The notes below the pieces were generated by a model that saw only the letters and a program-made list of their open reading frames with translations, did no database searches and was not told the DNA's origin. 64,000 bases of DNA from QHXW01 sp035280425 (lineage in GTDB: Bacteria > Acidobacteriota > Terriglobia > Bryobacterales > Bryobacteraceae), in the NCBI GenBank assembly GCA_035280425.1, contig DATEFW010000018.1:124001-188000 (forward strand), in the 5' to 3' direction. Each line of letters starts with the position of its first letter. The first letter of the stretch is position 1. This document shows, in pieces, positions 34,089 through 42,510 of the stretch. A program made the translations under genes and the position numbers.

Positions 34089-34495
34089 ACGTCACGGGCA
34101 TGCTCGAATACGGGGTTTACGTGGACGATGTTTCTCGGTCGGCCGCATTCTACCGGCGAGTTTTTGGATTCGAACAGCTTGTAGGCGACGACCGTTTTTG
34201 CGCGCTGAGCGTGGCCGGCAGACAAGTATTTCTGATTTTCAAAAAAGGCGGGACGTTGCAGCCGATGGCGTTGCCGGGCGGAATTCTGCCGCCGCATGAC
34301 GGTTCGGGCCAACTGCATTTCGCGTTCTCAGTTCCGGCGGAGGACCTGGCGGCCTGGGAAAAGCGCCTCCAAGAAAACGGCATCGCGATTGAAAGCCGCG
34401 TCGCGTGGCCGCGAGGCGGCAGCAGCATATATTTTCGCGATCCCGACGGGCACCTGGCGGAACTGGTGACGCCGGGCTGCTGGGCCATTTACTAA
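34085..34495 (+). CDS. VOC-family protein inside an ABC exporter operon
   Basis: A 136-residue glyoxalase/bleomycin-resistance-fold protein without signal peptide. Opening MLEYGVYVDDVSRSAAFYRR, middle QLHFAFSVPAEDL (His) and end IYFRDPDGHLAELVTPG (Glu) correspond to ligands two and three of FosA-like enzymes; the usual first histidine is replaced (LEYGVYV). It begins in an ATGA overlap with the ATPase and ends directly before the permease ATG. A VOC gene set between the two halves of an exporter suggests binding or modification of the exported compound, for example self-protection. The frame is open back to 33911 but that part is antisense-free overlap with the ATPase and not used. Confidence 0.85.
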   Translation: MNVTGMLEYGVYVDDVSRSAAFYRRVFGFEQLVGDDRFCALSVAGRQVFLIFKKGGTLQPMALPGGILPPHDGSGQLHFAFSVPAEDLAAWEKRLQENGIAIESRVAWPRGGSSIYFRDPDGHLAELVTPGCWAIY

Positions 34496-37400
34496 ATGAA
34501 CATTCCGGCGCTGGTTCAACGGAACCTGGCGTATTTTTGGCGTATCAACATCGCGGTGGTGATCGGTGTCGCGACTGCAGTGGCGGTGCTTGCAGGCGCG
34601 ATGGTAGTAGGCGATTCGGTACGCGCGAGCCTGCGCGACCTGGCGATCGGGCGGCTGGGCCGGACCGATGTTGTGATTTCGGCCGCGCAGTTTTTTCGCG
34701 AAGCGCTCGCGGGAGATCTGGCGCGCGGCGAACATTTTTCCACCTGCCCGATGATCGCGTTCGAGGGGCTGGTGACGCAGGAAGCGAGCGGCCGCCGGGC
34801 TTCGGGAGTTTCAGTCTACGGGGTTGACGACCGGTTCTGGCAATTTCAAGGCACCGCGATTCCGCAAATGCCGGCGATGAGCCAGGCGCTGGCGGATGAG
34901 CTGGGCGCGAAACCGGGCGATTCGATATTGCTGCGCGTGGAGAAACCGAGCGTGATTCCGCTCGAATCCCTGCACGGGCGCAAAGAAGATGTGGGGCGGA
35001 CGCTGCGATTTACGGCGCGGGCGCCGCTGGGACGCGCGGCACTGGGAGAATTTTCGATCCGGCCCCAACAAGGCGAAGTGCGGGCGATATTCGTGCCGCT
35101 CAACCGGTTCGAGCGGGATCTCGGGCAGGCGGGCAAGGTCAACACCATTCTTGTAGCGGGGGAGACGAACGCCGCGCCGATCGAAAAATTGCTGCGCGAG
35201 CGGTACACGCTCGGCGATCTGGGTTTGCGGCTGCGGGCACTCGCGGGGCAAGGTGTTTCGCTCGAATCCGAAAGCGCGATTCTGAGCGACGGGATCGCGG
35301 GTAGGGCGTTATCGACGGCGCAAAGACTGGGGATCGGCAGCGAGCCAGTTTACGCGTACCTGGCGAACACGATCCGCTCGGGGACGCGCGAGATTCCGTA
35401 TTCGCTGGTGGTGGCGGACGACGAATTTTTTCCAGCGGGACATCGCTCGGGAATTTTACTCAACGACTGGGCGGCGCAGGATCTGGGTGCGCGCGCGGGC
35501 GAAACGATCGCGCTCGATTATTACATCTGGAAAGGCGACGGGCGTCTGCACACGGAAACCGCGCAATTTTCGCTGGCGGGGGTTCTGCCGATTCGAGGCG
35601 CGGCAGCCGATCGGAATCTTGCGCCGGAGTATCCGGGCATTACGGAATCGAACAGTTTGCATGATTGGGATCCTCCGTTTCCGATCGATCTGGGACGGGT
35701 GCGGCCGCGTGATGAGGATTATTGGAAAAAATATCGCACGACGCCGAAGGCGTTTTTGCCGCTGGCGGAAGGGCAGAAGTTGTGGGGATCGCGTTTCGGA
35801 AAGCTGACGTCGATCCGGCTGCACGGCGAGATCGACGGATTTGCGGACGAACTGCGTGGGGCGCTCGATCCCACGGCGCTGGGATTTACGGTCTCGGCGG
35901 CGCGGACGCAGGCGCGCGAGGCGTCGGCCGGTTCGACGGATTTCGGCGAATATTTTGTTTACTTCAGCTTTTTCCTGATGGCCGCGGCGCTTCTGCTGGC
36001 AGCATTGTTTTTCCGGCTGGGCGTAGAGCAGCGGCTGCGCGAGATCGGAATGTTCCGCGCGATGGGTTTTCGCGAGGCGATGATCCGCAAAATTTTTTTG
36101 GCGGAAGGAGCGGTGCTGGCGTTGGGCGGCGGTGTGCTGGGAGCGGCGGGCGCGAGCGGGTACGCGGAGTTGATGGTGGCGGGGCTGAGGGCACGGTGGG
36201 CGGGAACGGCGGGGATGAACCTGATCCGGCTGCACGTGACGCCCGAGGCGCTGGCGACGGGGAGCATGGCGGGATTTGCGGCGGCGGTGGTGTGTATTCT
36301 GTGGACGCTGCGCGGGCTGCGCAAAGTGACGCCGCGAGGGCTCCTGGCAAGGCAGGGAGCAATCGGGAAGGGGCGCGCGTGGCCGGCGCTGGTGTGCCTG
36401 GCGGCGGGTGCGGGGTTGGTGGCGGCGGCGCGGTGGATCGGAGCGGCCGGCAGTTTTTTCGGCGGCGGGACGCTGCTGCTGGCGGCGGCGTTGTTTGCAG
36501 GGCGGGCGTGGCTGGGACGGCGGGGCGGCGCGCCGCTCGGTGGAATTCCGGCGCTGGGTTTTCGCAACGCGGCGTGGCGGCCGGGGCGCAGCATCCTTTG
36601 TATAGCGCTGATCGCCGCGGCAACATTTTTGATTATTGCGGTGGATGCTTTCCGGCGGGAAGAGCGGCCGGCGGACGATCCCAAATCGGGGACCGGCGGG
36701 TTTGCGCTGATGGCGGAATCGCTGCTGCCGGTGATTCACGATCCGAACAGCGCGGCGGGCAGGGAACTGCTGAATCTGACGGACCCGGTGCTTGGCGGAG
36801 TGGGGTTCAGCTTGTTTCGCGTGCGGCGGGGGGACGATGCGAGCTGCCTGAATCTCTACCAGCCGCGCGATCCGCGAGTGCTAGCGCCAGTCGGAAAATT
36901 TATCTCGTCGGGACGGTTTGCGTTTCAGGATTCACTGGCGAAGGCGCCGCAGGAGAAGGCGAATCCGTGGCTGCTGCTCGAGCAGACGCTGCCGGACGGG
37001 GCGATACCGGCGATTGCGGATGCCACTTCGATGGAGTACGCGCTGCATCGCAAACTGGGGGAAGACGTTGTGATTCAAGCGGGCGATCAGCCGGTGCGGC
37101 TGCGGCTGGTGGCGGCGATCGAGGATAGTATTTTTCAAGGCGAGCTGTTGATCTCGGAGAAGAATTTTTTGCGGGCATTTCCGGATGAGCCGGGGTATCG
37201 ATTTTTTCTGATCGACGCGCCGGCGGGGAAAGCGGCGGAAGTTACGGGAGCGATCGAGAGCGCGCTGAGCGACTACGGTTTCGATGTGACGCCGACGGCG
37301 ACGAGGCTGGCAGCGTATCACCGCGTGGAGAACACGTACATTTCGACCTTTCAGATGCTGGGAGCGCTGGGGCTGCTGCTGGGAACGCTGGGGCTGGCGG

Positions 37401-37714
37401 CGGTGCTTGCGCGGAATGTGCTGGAACGCAGGCGCGAGCTGGCCCTGCTCGAAGCGGTGGGATATAAGCGGTCGGCGCTGGCGACGATGATTCTGGCGGA
37501 GAACGCGCTGCTGCTTGTGGGGGGCCTGGCGATTGGCGCGGTTTCGGCAGTGGTGGCAATCATACCGGCGATTGCGTCGCGCGGCGGACATGTTGCGGCG
37601 GTGTCGATGGCGGGGTGGCTCGCGGTGATTCTGGCGGTGGGGCTGGCGGCCACAGGAGGGGCGACGATGGTGATGATCCGGCTGCCACTGATTCCGGCGC
37701 TGCGATCGGAGTGA
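34496..37714 (+). CDS. FtsX/MacB-type ABC transporter permease, large
   Basis: A 1072-residue permease. One helix lies at the N-terminus (~18-40, INIAVVIGVATAVAVLAGAM), then a ~430-residue periplasmic domain, then a first FtsX helical set (~485-610), additional helices to ~720 (LVCLAAGAGLVAAARWIG, ILCIALIAAATFLIIAV), a second periplasmic domain (~725-945) and a final FtsX set (MLGALGLLLGTLGLAAVLA, RRRELALLEAVGYKRSAL and two more). This duplicated form is about twice the length of LolC or MacB membrane parts, so it may act as both half-permeases. It pairs with the ATPase at 33423. Convergent with nucleoside hydrolase, six bases apart. Substrate unknown. Confidence 0.9.
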   Translation: MNIPALVQRNLAYFWRINIAVVIGVATAVAVLAGAMVVGDSVRASLRDLAIGRLGRTDVVISAAQFFREALAGDLARGEHFSTCPMIAFEGLVTQEASGRRASGVSVYGVDDRFWQFQGTAIPQMPAMSQALADELGAKPGDSILLRVEKPSVIPLESLHGRKEDVGRTLRFTARAPLGRAALGEFSIRPQQGEVRAIFVPLNRFERDLGQAGKVNTILVAGETNAAPIEKLLRERYTLGDLGLRLRALAGQGVSLESESAILSDGIAGRALSTAQRLGIGSEPVYAYLANTIRSGTREIPYSLVVADDEFFPAGHRSGILLNDWAAQDLGARAGETIALDYYIWKGDGRLHTETAQFSLAGVLPIRGAAADRNLAPEYPGITESNSLHDWDPPFPIDLGRVRPRDEDYWKKYRTTPKAFLPLAEGQKLWGSRFGKLTSIRLHGEIDGFADELRGALDPTALGFTVSAARTQAREASAGSTDFGEYFVYFSFFLMAAALLLAALFFRLGVEQRLREIGMFRAMGFREAMIRKIFLAEGAVLALGGGVLGAAGASGYAELMVAGLRARWAGTAGMNLIRLHVTPEALATGSMAGFAAAVVCILWTLRGLRKVTPRGLLARQGAIGKGRAWPALVCLAAGAGLVAAARWIGAAGSFFGGGTLLLAAALFAGRAWLGRRGGAPLGGIPALGFRNAAWRPGRSILCIALIAAATFLIIAVDAFRREERPADDPKSGTGGFALMAESLLPVIHDPNSAAGRELLNLTDPVLGGVGFSLFRVRRGDDASCLNLYQPRDPRVLAPVGKFISSGRFAFQDSLAKAPQEKANPWLLLEQTLPDGAIPAIADATSMEYALHRKLGEDVVIQAGDQPVRLRLVAAIEDSIFQGELLISEKNFLRAFPDEPGYRFFLIDAPAGKAAEVTGAIESALSDYGFDVTPTATRLAAYHRVENTYISTFQMLGALGLLLGTLGLAAVLARNVLERRRELALLEAVGYKRSALATMILAENALLLVGGLAIGAVSAVVAIIPAIASRGGHVAAVSMAGWLAVILAVGLAATGGATMVMIRLPLIPALRSE

Positions 37715-37720
37715 GCGGGG

Positions 37721-38710
37721 TTATTTTTTTCCGAGGCGGTCGGGCGGCCGGCTGGCGAGTTCGACGATGGCTTGCAGGGCCCGGCGGCGTTGTTCGGGCG
37801 AGACGAGCAGATAGCGGTGCTTGCCCTGCGGGTTCGCCGTGAAATGCGTGCGGCCGGCGTTATCGACGGTGATGGATCCGGACGGTGATAGAGAAAAGTA
37901 GCCCGGGCGGACGGCGTAGAGGGCGGCGGTGGGATCCCACATGGGGCGGTCGTAGGGCATTTTCATGTAGTCGCGGTAGGCTTCGGCGAGGGGATGGTCG
38001 GGCACGTAGCGGTAATCGTGTTCGATGCTCGAGGCGGGATAAAGAATGGTCTCGCCGACTTCGAAGCCGCTGGTGACGATGGGAGCGGGCCACTCGGCGA
38101 AGAGTTTCTGCGCGGCGGGAATATCCATCTTGATGTTGTATTCAGGCTGGCCGTCGGGAAACGCGCCGCCCATGATGGAGAGCAGCCGCACTTTGCGGCG
38201 CACGAGGTCGCGGCCTTCGGCGGTCTCGATCAGGCGCGCGAGGTTAGTGCTGAAGCCGACCTGCACGATGACGACTGCGCCGTCTGTTTCCTTGGCAAGG
38301 ACCTGGCGAAGCAGGCTGACGGCTTCGGGGGCGTTGCGGCCATCGAGGAGATCGTGCGGATAGACGAAGGAGCCATCGGGGCGTTTGCGCTCGGAGGGCA
38401 GGCGGATCATGTTGCTATCTTCGGGAGTTTTTCCGTTGTGCACGACGCCGATGGGTATATTGCCGCGGCCGTAGAAGGTGTTCATGACGTCGATGAAAGG
38501 GGCGGACCAGCGATTGTCCTTGGTCACGGTGACCGCGAGCAGTTTGGCTTCGCCGCGGCTTTCGAGCGCGTGAATCATGGCGAGGGCCACGGCGTCATCG
38601 ATATCGTTGCCCATATCGGTATCGAAGATGAGGCGCACGGGCGCGGCGGAAAGGGCGCAGCAGAAGAGTACGGCAAGGGCGTAGCGAGCCAGGCTGTTCG
38701 GAATTTGCAT
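37721..38710 (-). CDS. Secreted nucleoside hydrolase (inosine/uridine-preferring type)
   Basis: A 329-residue hydrolase that splits the N-glycosidic bond of ribonucleosides. After a signal peptide (LAVLFCCALSAAP) comes LIFDTDMGNDIDDAVAL, the calcium-binding aspartate cluster that defines the family. The later segments TVTKDNRWSAPFIDVMN and VSFSTNLARL-like QVGFSTNLARLIETAEG fit. Export is not usual in proteobacteria but is common in environmental degraders, where it would release nucleobase and ribose outside. It lies four bases behind the DUF5666-like gene on the same strand. Confidence 0.9.
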   Translation of the reverse strand: MQIPNSLARYALAVLFCCALSAAPVRLIFDTDMGNDIDDAVALAMIHALESRGEAKLLAVTVTKDNRWSAPFIDVMNTFYGRGNIPIGVVHNGKTPEDSNMIRLPSERKRPDGSFVYPHDLLDGRNAPEAVSLLRQVLAKETDGAVVIVQVGFSTNLARLIETAEGRDLVRRKVRLLSIMGGAFPDGQPEYNIKMDIPAAQKLFAEWPAPIVTSGFEVGETILYPASSIEHDYRYVPDHPLAEAYRDYMKMPYDRPMWDPTAALYAVRPGYFSLSPSGSITVDNAGRTHFTANPQGKHRYLLVSPEQRRRALQAIVELASRPPDRLGKK

Positions 38711-38714
38711 GGAT

Positions 38715-39377
38715 TTAGTGCGTATGTGAGGGCTCCAGGATTTCGCCCCACATGATCTGGTAGGCCTCGATGCGATCGTCGAGATTTTTGCCGGCGCGGA
38801 CGAAGACGCGCGTGCTGGGCTTCAGCTCTGCGGCGTCGACCTGTTCGCCTTCGGCGATGAACCGCGTGTCGCGGCGGAGCAGGATGGGAGTGCGGGCGCC
38901 GGTGCGCAGATGCAGGACGAACCGTTCCAGGGTGATGCTGTCCACGATTCCAGTGAAAGTCAGATCGCCGCGAGGGGACAGAAGATCAGAAGGAGGCGAA
39001 TAGGTCCGGTTTCTGGAGGCAAATGGAACATGCCGCCGCACGGGACGGGGATTGATGACATGCACGGTTCTGGCGTAACGGATTGCCACGCCGGAATCGC
39101 GGTCGGAAATGACTTCGACGGCATCGCCGGTTTCGATGCCCGCCATGGAGATGCGCTGGTCATCGCGCTCGACGTACGTTTTGGAATCGAATTTGAAGCG
39201 ATAGACCTGGTCGGTCCCGCCGGCGCGAATACTGAATTCGCCCGATGGCTGAGCATCGCACTCGAGCACGACGCCGCGAACAACCCCGTAAAAAGGCGCC
39301 CGCTGGGCGTACAATCCGGCGCCGGCGAAGAAAGCGAAAACCGGCACTAGCGTCCGGAACTCACGGCAGGTTCGCAC
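38715..39377 (-). CDS. Secreted hypothetical protein with two DUF5666-like repeats
   Basis: About 220 residues. Signal peptide near LVPVFAFFAGAGLYAQ. The mature part seems to be an internal duplication: residues ~30-105 (GVVRGVVLECDAQPSG ... SKTYVERDDQ ... IETGDAVEVISD) and ~140-215 (FTGIVDSITLERFVLH ... DTRFIAEGEQ ... LKPSTRVFVRAG) share a beta-barrel pattern with the same order of strands, as in DUF5666. Start: GTG at 39377, because AAAGGAA lies seven bases before it; the GTG at 39383 is nearly on top of this site. Divergent from cysS by about 85 bases. No function known. Confidence 0.65.
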   Translation of the reverse strand: MRTCREFRTLVPVFAFFAGAGLYAQRAPFYGVVRGVVLECDAQPSGEFSIRAGGTDQVYRFKFDSKTYVERDDQRISMAGIETGDAVEVISDRDSGVAIRYARTVHVINPRPVRRHVPFASRNRTYSPPSDLLSPRGDLTFTGIVDSITLERFVLHLRTGARTPILLRRDTRFIAEGEQVDAAELKPSTRVFVRAGKNLDDRIEAYQIMWGEILEPSHTH

Positions 39378-39463
39378 CAACACTTCCTTTCTTTACCGTA
39401 ACGCTCGGCCGCGCAAAGTCCGAATCACCGAGGGCTGAATGTTACGATAAATAAATCCCGACT

Positions 39464-40864
39464 ATGGCGTTGCGCTTCTATAATACGCTCTCGCAGCAGG
39501 TGGAGGAGTTTGTCCCGCAGGCCGGAAACGTGGTCCGTATGTATACGTGCGGCCCGACGGTCTACGATTACGCGCACATCGGAAATTTCCGCACGTTCAC
39601 ATTTTTCGATCTGCTGCGACGCTGGCTGCGGGCACGCGGGTTCCGGCTGGACCACGTGATGAATATAACGGACGTGGAAGATCGGATCATCCGCAACGCG
39701 TCGGCGCAGAAAAAGTCGCTGGGGGAGTACACGGCGGTTTATGAAAAGGCGTTTCTGGAGGACTGCCGCGCGCTCCGGTTAGAGCCTCCGGAGCGCATGG
39801 TGCGCGCGACGGAACATATTCATGAAATGGCCGACGCCATCGGGAAGCTGGGCGAGCGAGGTTACACGTATCAGAGCGACGGCTCGGTGTACTTCCGCAT
39901 CGCGAGCTTTCCCGAATACGGCAGGCTCTCGCACAACGATTTTGGCGGCATGCGGGCAGGGGCGCGAGTGGACGTGGACACCTACGATAAAGCCGATGCG
40001 CGGGACTTTGCGTTGTGGAAAGCGCCCAAAGATGGCGAGCCATTTTGGGACACGCCTATAGGTCCAGGACGGCCGGGGTGGCACATCGAGTGCTCGGTGA
40101 TGGCGATCCGGTATCTCGGTGAGACATTGGACATTCATGCAGGCGGAGTCGATCTGATTTTTCCGCATCATGAAAATGAAATTGCGCAGTCGGTTTCGCT
40201 GACCGGCAAGCCGTTCGCGCGCTACTGGCTGCATTCGGAATTTCTGCTGGTGGACGGCGAGAAAATGTCGAAGTCGCTGGGGAACTTTCACACACTGCGA
40301 GACGTACTGGGCAAGGGGTATCCGCCGGAGACGGTACGGTATCTGCTGGCGTCGGTGCCGTACCGGCGGCAGTTGAATTTCACGTTTGAGGGGTTGAAGT
40401 CGGCTGCGACGGCGATTGACCGCCTGCGGAACTTCAAGCTGCGCCTGGACCGCGAGAAATTTCCGGGCGGCAGGAATGATGTGTTGCTCGACCGGACAGC
40501 GAAGGCGGAGCGGCGGTTTGACGATAGCCTGGACGACGACCTGAATACGGCAGAAGCGCTGGCCGCGGTGTTCGAGCTGGTGCGCGATGCCAACACCGCA
40601 ATGGATGCCGGCGAATTTCGCACCGACAACACCGCTCCGGCCGAGAGGCTGCTCGAACGCTTTGATTCGATTTTCGATGTGCTGCGGCCCACGATGAAGG
40701 AGGGCGCGATTTCCGATGCGGATATTGAAGCATTGGTGGCGGCGCGCACGGCGGCCAAGAAAGCGCGCAATTTTGCCGAAGCGGATCAGATTCGCGAACG
40801 GCTGTCGGCGGATGGAATCATTCTGGAGGACACGAAGGACGGAGTTCGATGGAAAAGAAAGTGA
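39464..40864 (+). CDS. cysS: Cysteine--tRNA ligase
   Basis: A 466-residue class I aminoacyl-tRNA synthetase that loads cysteine on its tRNA. Clear motifs: YTCGPTVYDYAHIGNFRTF with the HIGN signature and a zinc cysteine, GWHIECSVM and HHENEIAQS for further zinc ligands, and EKMSKSLGN for the KMSKS loop. Length is the family norm. The stop overlaps the start of the trans-sulfuration gene by 16 bases, so the two are expressed together; this couples cysteine use and cysteine/methionine metabolism. No T-box or leader can be seen in the short upstream gap. Confidence 0.97.
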   Translation: MALRFYNTLSQQVEEFVPQAGNVVRMYTCGPTVYDYAHIGNFRTFTFFDLLRRWLRARGFRLDHVMNITDVEDRIIRNASAQKKSLGEYTAVYEKAFLEDCRALRLEPPERMVRATEHIHEMADAIGKLGERGYTYQSDGSVYFRIASFPEYGRLSHNDFGGMRAGARVDVDTYDKADARDFALWKAPKDGEPFWDTPIGPGRPGWHIECSVMAIRYLGETLDIHAGGVDLIFPHHENEIAQSVSLTGKPFARYWLHSEFLLVDGEKMSKSLGNFHTLRDVLGKGYPPETVRYLLASVPYRRQLNFTFEGLKSAATAIDRLRNFKLRLDREKFPGGRNDVLLDRTAKAERRFDDSLDDDLNTAEALAAVFELVRDANTAMDAGEFRTDNTAPAERLLERFDSIFDVLRPTMKEGAISDADIEALVAARTAAKKARNFAEADQIRERLSADGIILEDTKDGVRWKRK

Positions 40865-42084
40865 AGGCCCAGACCAAAGCGGTGCATGCCGGAGACCGGA
40901 AGAAGACCGGCGGGCATGTTCCGGTTACCACGCCGATTCAGACGGCGGTGAGCTACTTCTACGAGGACATGGAGCAGCTCGACCGCGTGTTCGGACGCAC
41001 GGAACCGGGCTACAGCTACTCGCGCTACGATAACCCGACTAATGCCGCGCTCGAAGAGCTTTGCTCGGCTCTTGAAAACGGACATGGGGCGCTGGCGTGC
41101 AGCTCCGGCATGTCGGCGATGCACATTGCGCTGCTCACCGCGCTCACCGACCGGCGGAAATCGATCGTGGCTGCCGACGCGCTTTACGGAGCGACGGTCA
41201 GCCTGCTGATGAAAGTGCTCGAGCCAATGGGAGTAGAGGTCCGTTTTGTCGATATCTGCGATCTGCCGGCGGTCGAGAAGGCTATTGCGGAGAGCAAGCC
41301 GGGATGCGTGCTGATGGAGACGATATCGAATCCTTTGCTGCGCGTGGGAGAGATCGATCGTTTGGCGAAGATGGCCGCCAGGGCCGGCGCGGCACTGGTG
41401 GTGGACAACACTTTCGCCACGCCGCTGCTGGTGCGGCCGATCGAGCTGGGCGCGAGCCTGGTGGTTCACAGTCTCACCAAGTTTCTGTCTGGGCATGGCG
41501 ACGTGCTCGGCGGAGTGGTGATTTCGGATGAGGCGAATTACGAGAATCTGCGAGCGCTCTCACGTATCTTCGGCCCCGTCCTGGGACCGTTCGAAAGTTA
41601 TCTGGCAATGCGCGGTGTGAAAACTTTTGCGGTGCGCGTGGAGCGCCAATGTGCCAACGCCTGCCGTGTGGCTTCCTGGCTGGCGTCTCAACCGGCCGTC
41701 GAGCGTGTGCACTTTCCTGCCGATTCGTTGCACCCCGATGCCGCGGCGATTCGGCGGTTGCTGCCTGAGGGGCTCTACGGTGCCGTGGTGAGCTTCGAGC
41801 TAAAAGAGGCCGGGCGCGACGAAGTCTTCCGCTTCATGAATGCGCTGAGATTAATCGTGCCGGCCACGTCGGTAGGCGACGTGCACAGCATGATGCTTTA
41901 CCCGGTGATGAGCTCGCACCGGGAAATCTCACCGAAGCAGCGGGCGCGCATGGGTATTCGCGACGGACTGGTGCGGCTTTCGGTGGGAATCGAAGCGGTC
42001 GAGGACATCATCGGCGACCTCGAACAGGCGCTGGCTCAAGCCTCGCTTACCCGGCCGCAGCCGGCGGCCGCTAAGACGCACTGA
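40849..42084 (+). CDS. Trans-sulfuration PLP enzyme (cystathionine synthase/lyase family)
   Basis: A 411-residue Cys/Met-metabolism PLP enzyme. Seen: the N-terminal TKAVHAGDRKKTGGHVPVTT, YSYSRYDNPTNAALEE, the PLP-ring contact SSGMSAMHIAL, VDNTFATPLL and the Schiff-base Lys211 in SLTKFLSGHGDVLGG. The family includes cystathionine gamma-synthase, cystathionine gamma-lyase and O-acetylhomoserine sulfhydrylase; members cannot be separated by eye. Its start lies inside the end of cysS (16-base overlap). The 167 bases after it contain no gene I can support except the small membrane protein starting at 42252. Confidence 0.92.
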   Translation: MEKKVKAQTKAVHAGDRKKTGGHVPVTTPIQTAVSYFYEDMEQLDRVFGRTEPGYSYSRYDNPTNAALEELCSALENGHGALACSSGMSAMHIALLTALTDRRKSIVAADALYGATVSLLMKVLEPMGVEVRFVDICDLPAVEKAIAESKPGCVLMETISNPLLRVGEIDRLAKMAARAGAALVVDNTFATPLLVRPIELGASLVVHSLTKFLSGHGDVLGGVVISDEANYENLRALSRIFGPVLGPFESYLAMRGVKTFAVRVERQCANACRVASWLASQPAVERVHFPADSLHPDAAAIRRLLPEGLYGAVVSFELKEAGRDEVFRFMNALRLIVPATSVGDVHSMMLYPVMSSHREISPKQRARMGIRDGLVRLSVGIEAVEDIIGDLEQALAQASLTRPQPAAAKTH

Positions 42085-42251
42085 ACGCGTCGAACCCAGA
42101 TCGAGCTCAAGAAGTAACGAGTGTCAAATGCGTGCAACTTGTACCCGCATGTGATTTCCCGACCACACGATTGGTTCCGTTAGCCGTCTGATAACAAAGA
42201 GAGTATGTTTTGGAAACCCGATTGCTTCCTGAAGGGTGGCAGGTTTGAACT

Positions 42252-42476
42252 ATGCCGGTGATGAAAATAACGGGGCAAGGCTTATGCTCGATTGCGGTCG
42301 TCACCGGAATTCTGTGGGGCTGCATCGTGATCGAGAAGCGCACCGTGGATCACGCCCGCGCGGAGGGTTACCGGGCCATTCAGGAGATTCGAGCGCTGCA
42401 GCTCAAGAGGCGGGCGCTTCCGGCTACATCACCTGTGCCGGTCGACCGTCGGCCATCGCGCGCATTTGCGGGGTAA
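42252..42476 (+). CDS. Small membrane protein, unknown function
   Basis: A 74-residue product with one N-terminal hydrophobic helix (GLCSIAVVTGILWGCIVI) followed by a basic, helical stretch (HARAEGYRAIQEIRALQLKR) and a short proline-rich tail. An AAGGGTGGCAGG tract precedes the ATG by ~10 bases. It could be a small inner-membrane protein with a cytoplasmic or periplasmic coiled helix. No family is recognised. It lies 34 bases before the DUF885 lipoprotein on the same strand, perhaps cotranscribed. The coding potential is modest, so it may be spurious. Confidence 0.5.
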   Translation: MPVMKITGQGLCSIAVVTGILWGCIVIEKRTVDHARAEGYRAIQEIRALQLKRRALPATSPVPVDRRPSRAFAG

Positions 42477-42510
42477 TCGCACACACAGCGCAAATGTTAC
42501 AAAGGATTGC

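Noticed and set aside
35456..36739. Minus-strand frame of 427 codons
   Set aside because: Antisense to the FtsX-type permease; very rich in Arg, Pro and Gln, typical of the reverse of a GC-rich gene.
37715..37740. T-tract (ATTTTTTT) right after the permease gene as a terminator
   Set aside because: No stem precedes the T-tract, so an intrinsic terminator is not supported; the tract also encodes the C-terminal lysines of the nucleoside hydrolase on the other strand.
42128..42150. ATGCG ... CGCAT inverted repeat with a 13-base spacer in the gap after the trans-sulfuration gene
   Set aside because: Five-base arms in a 167-base gap are expected by chance and no promoter element lies next to it.
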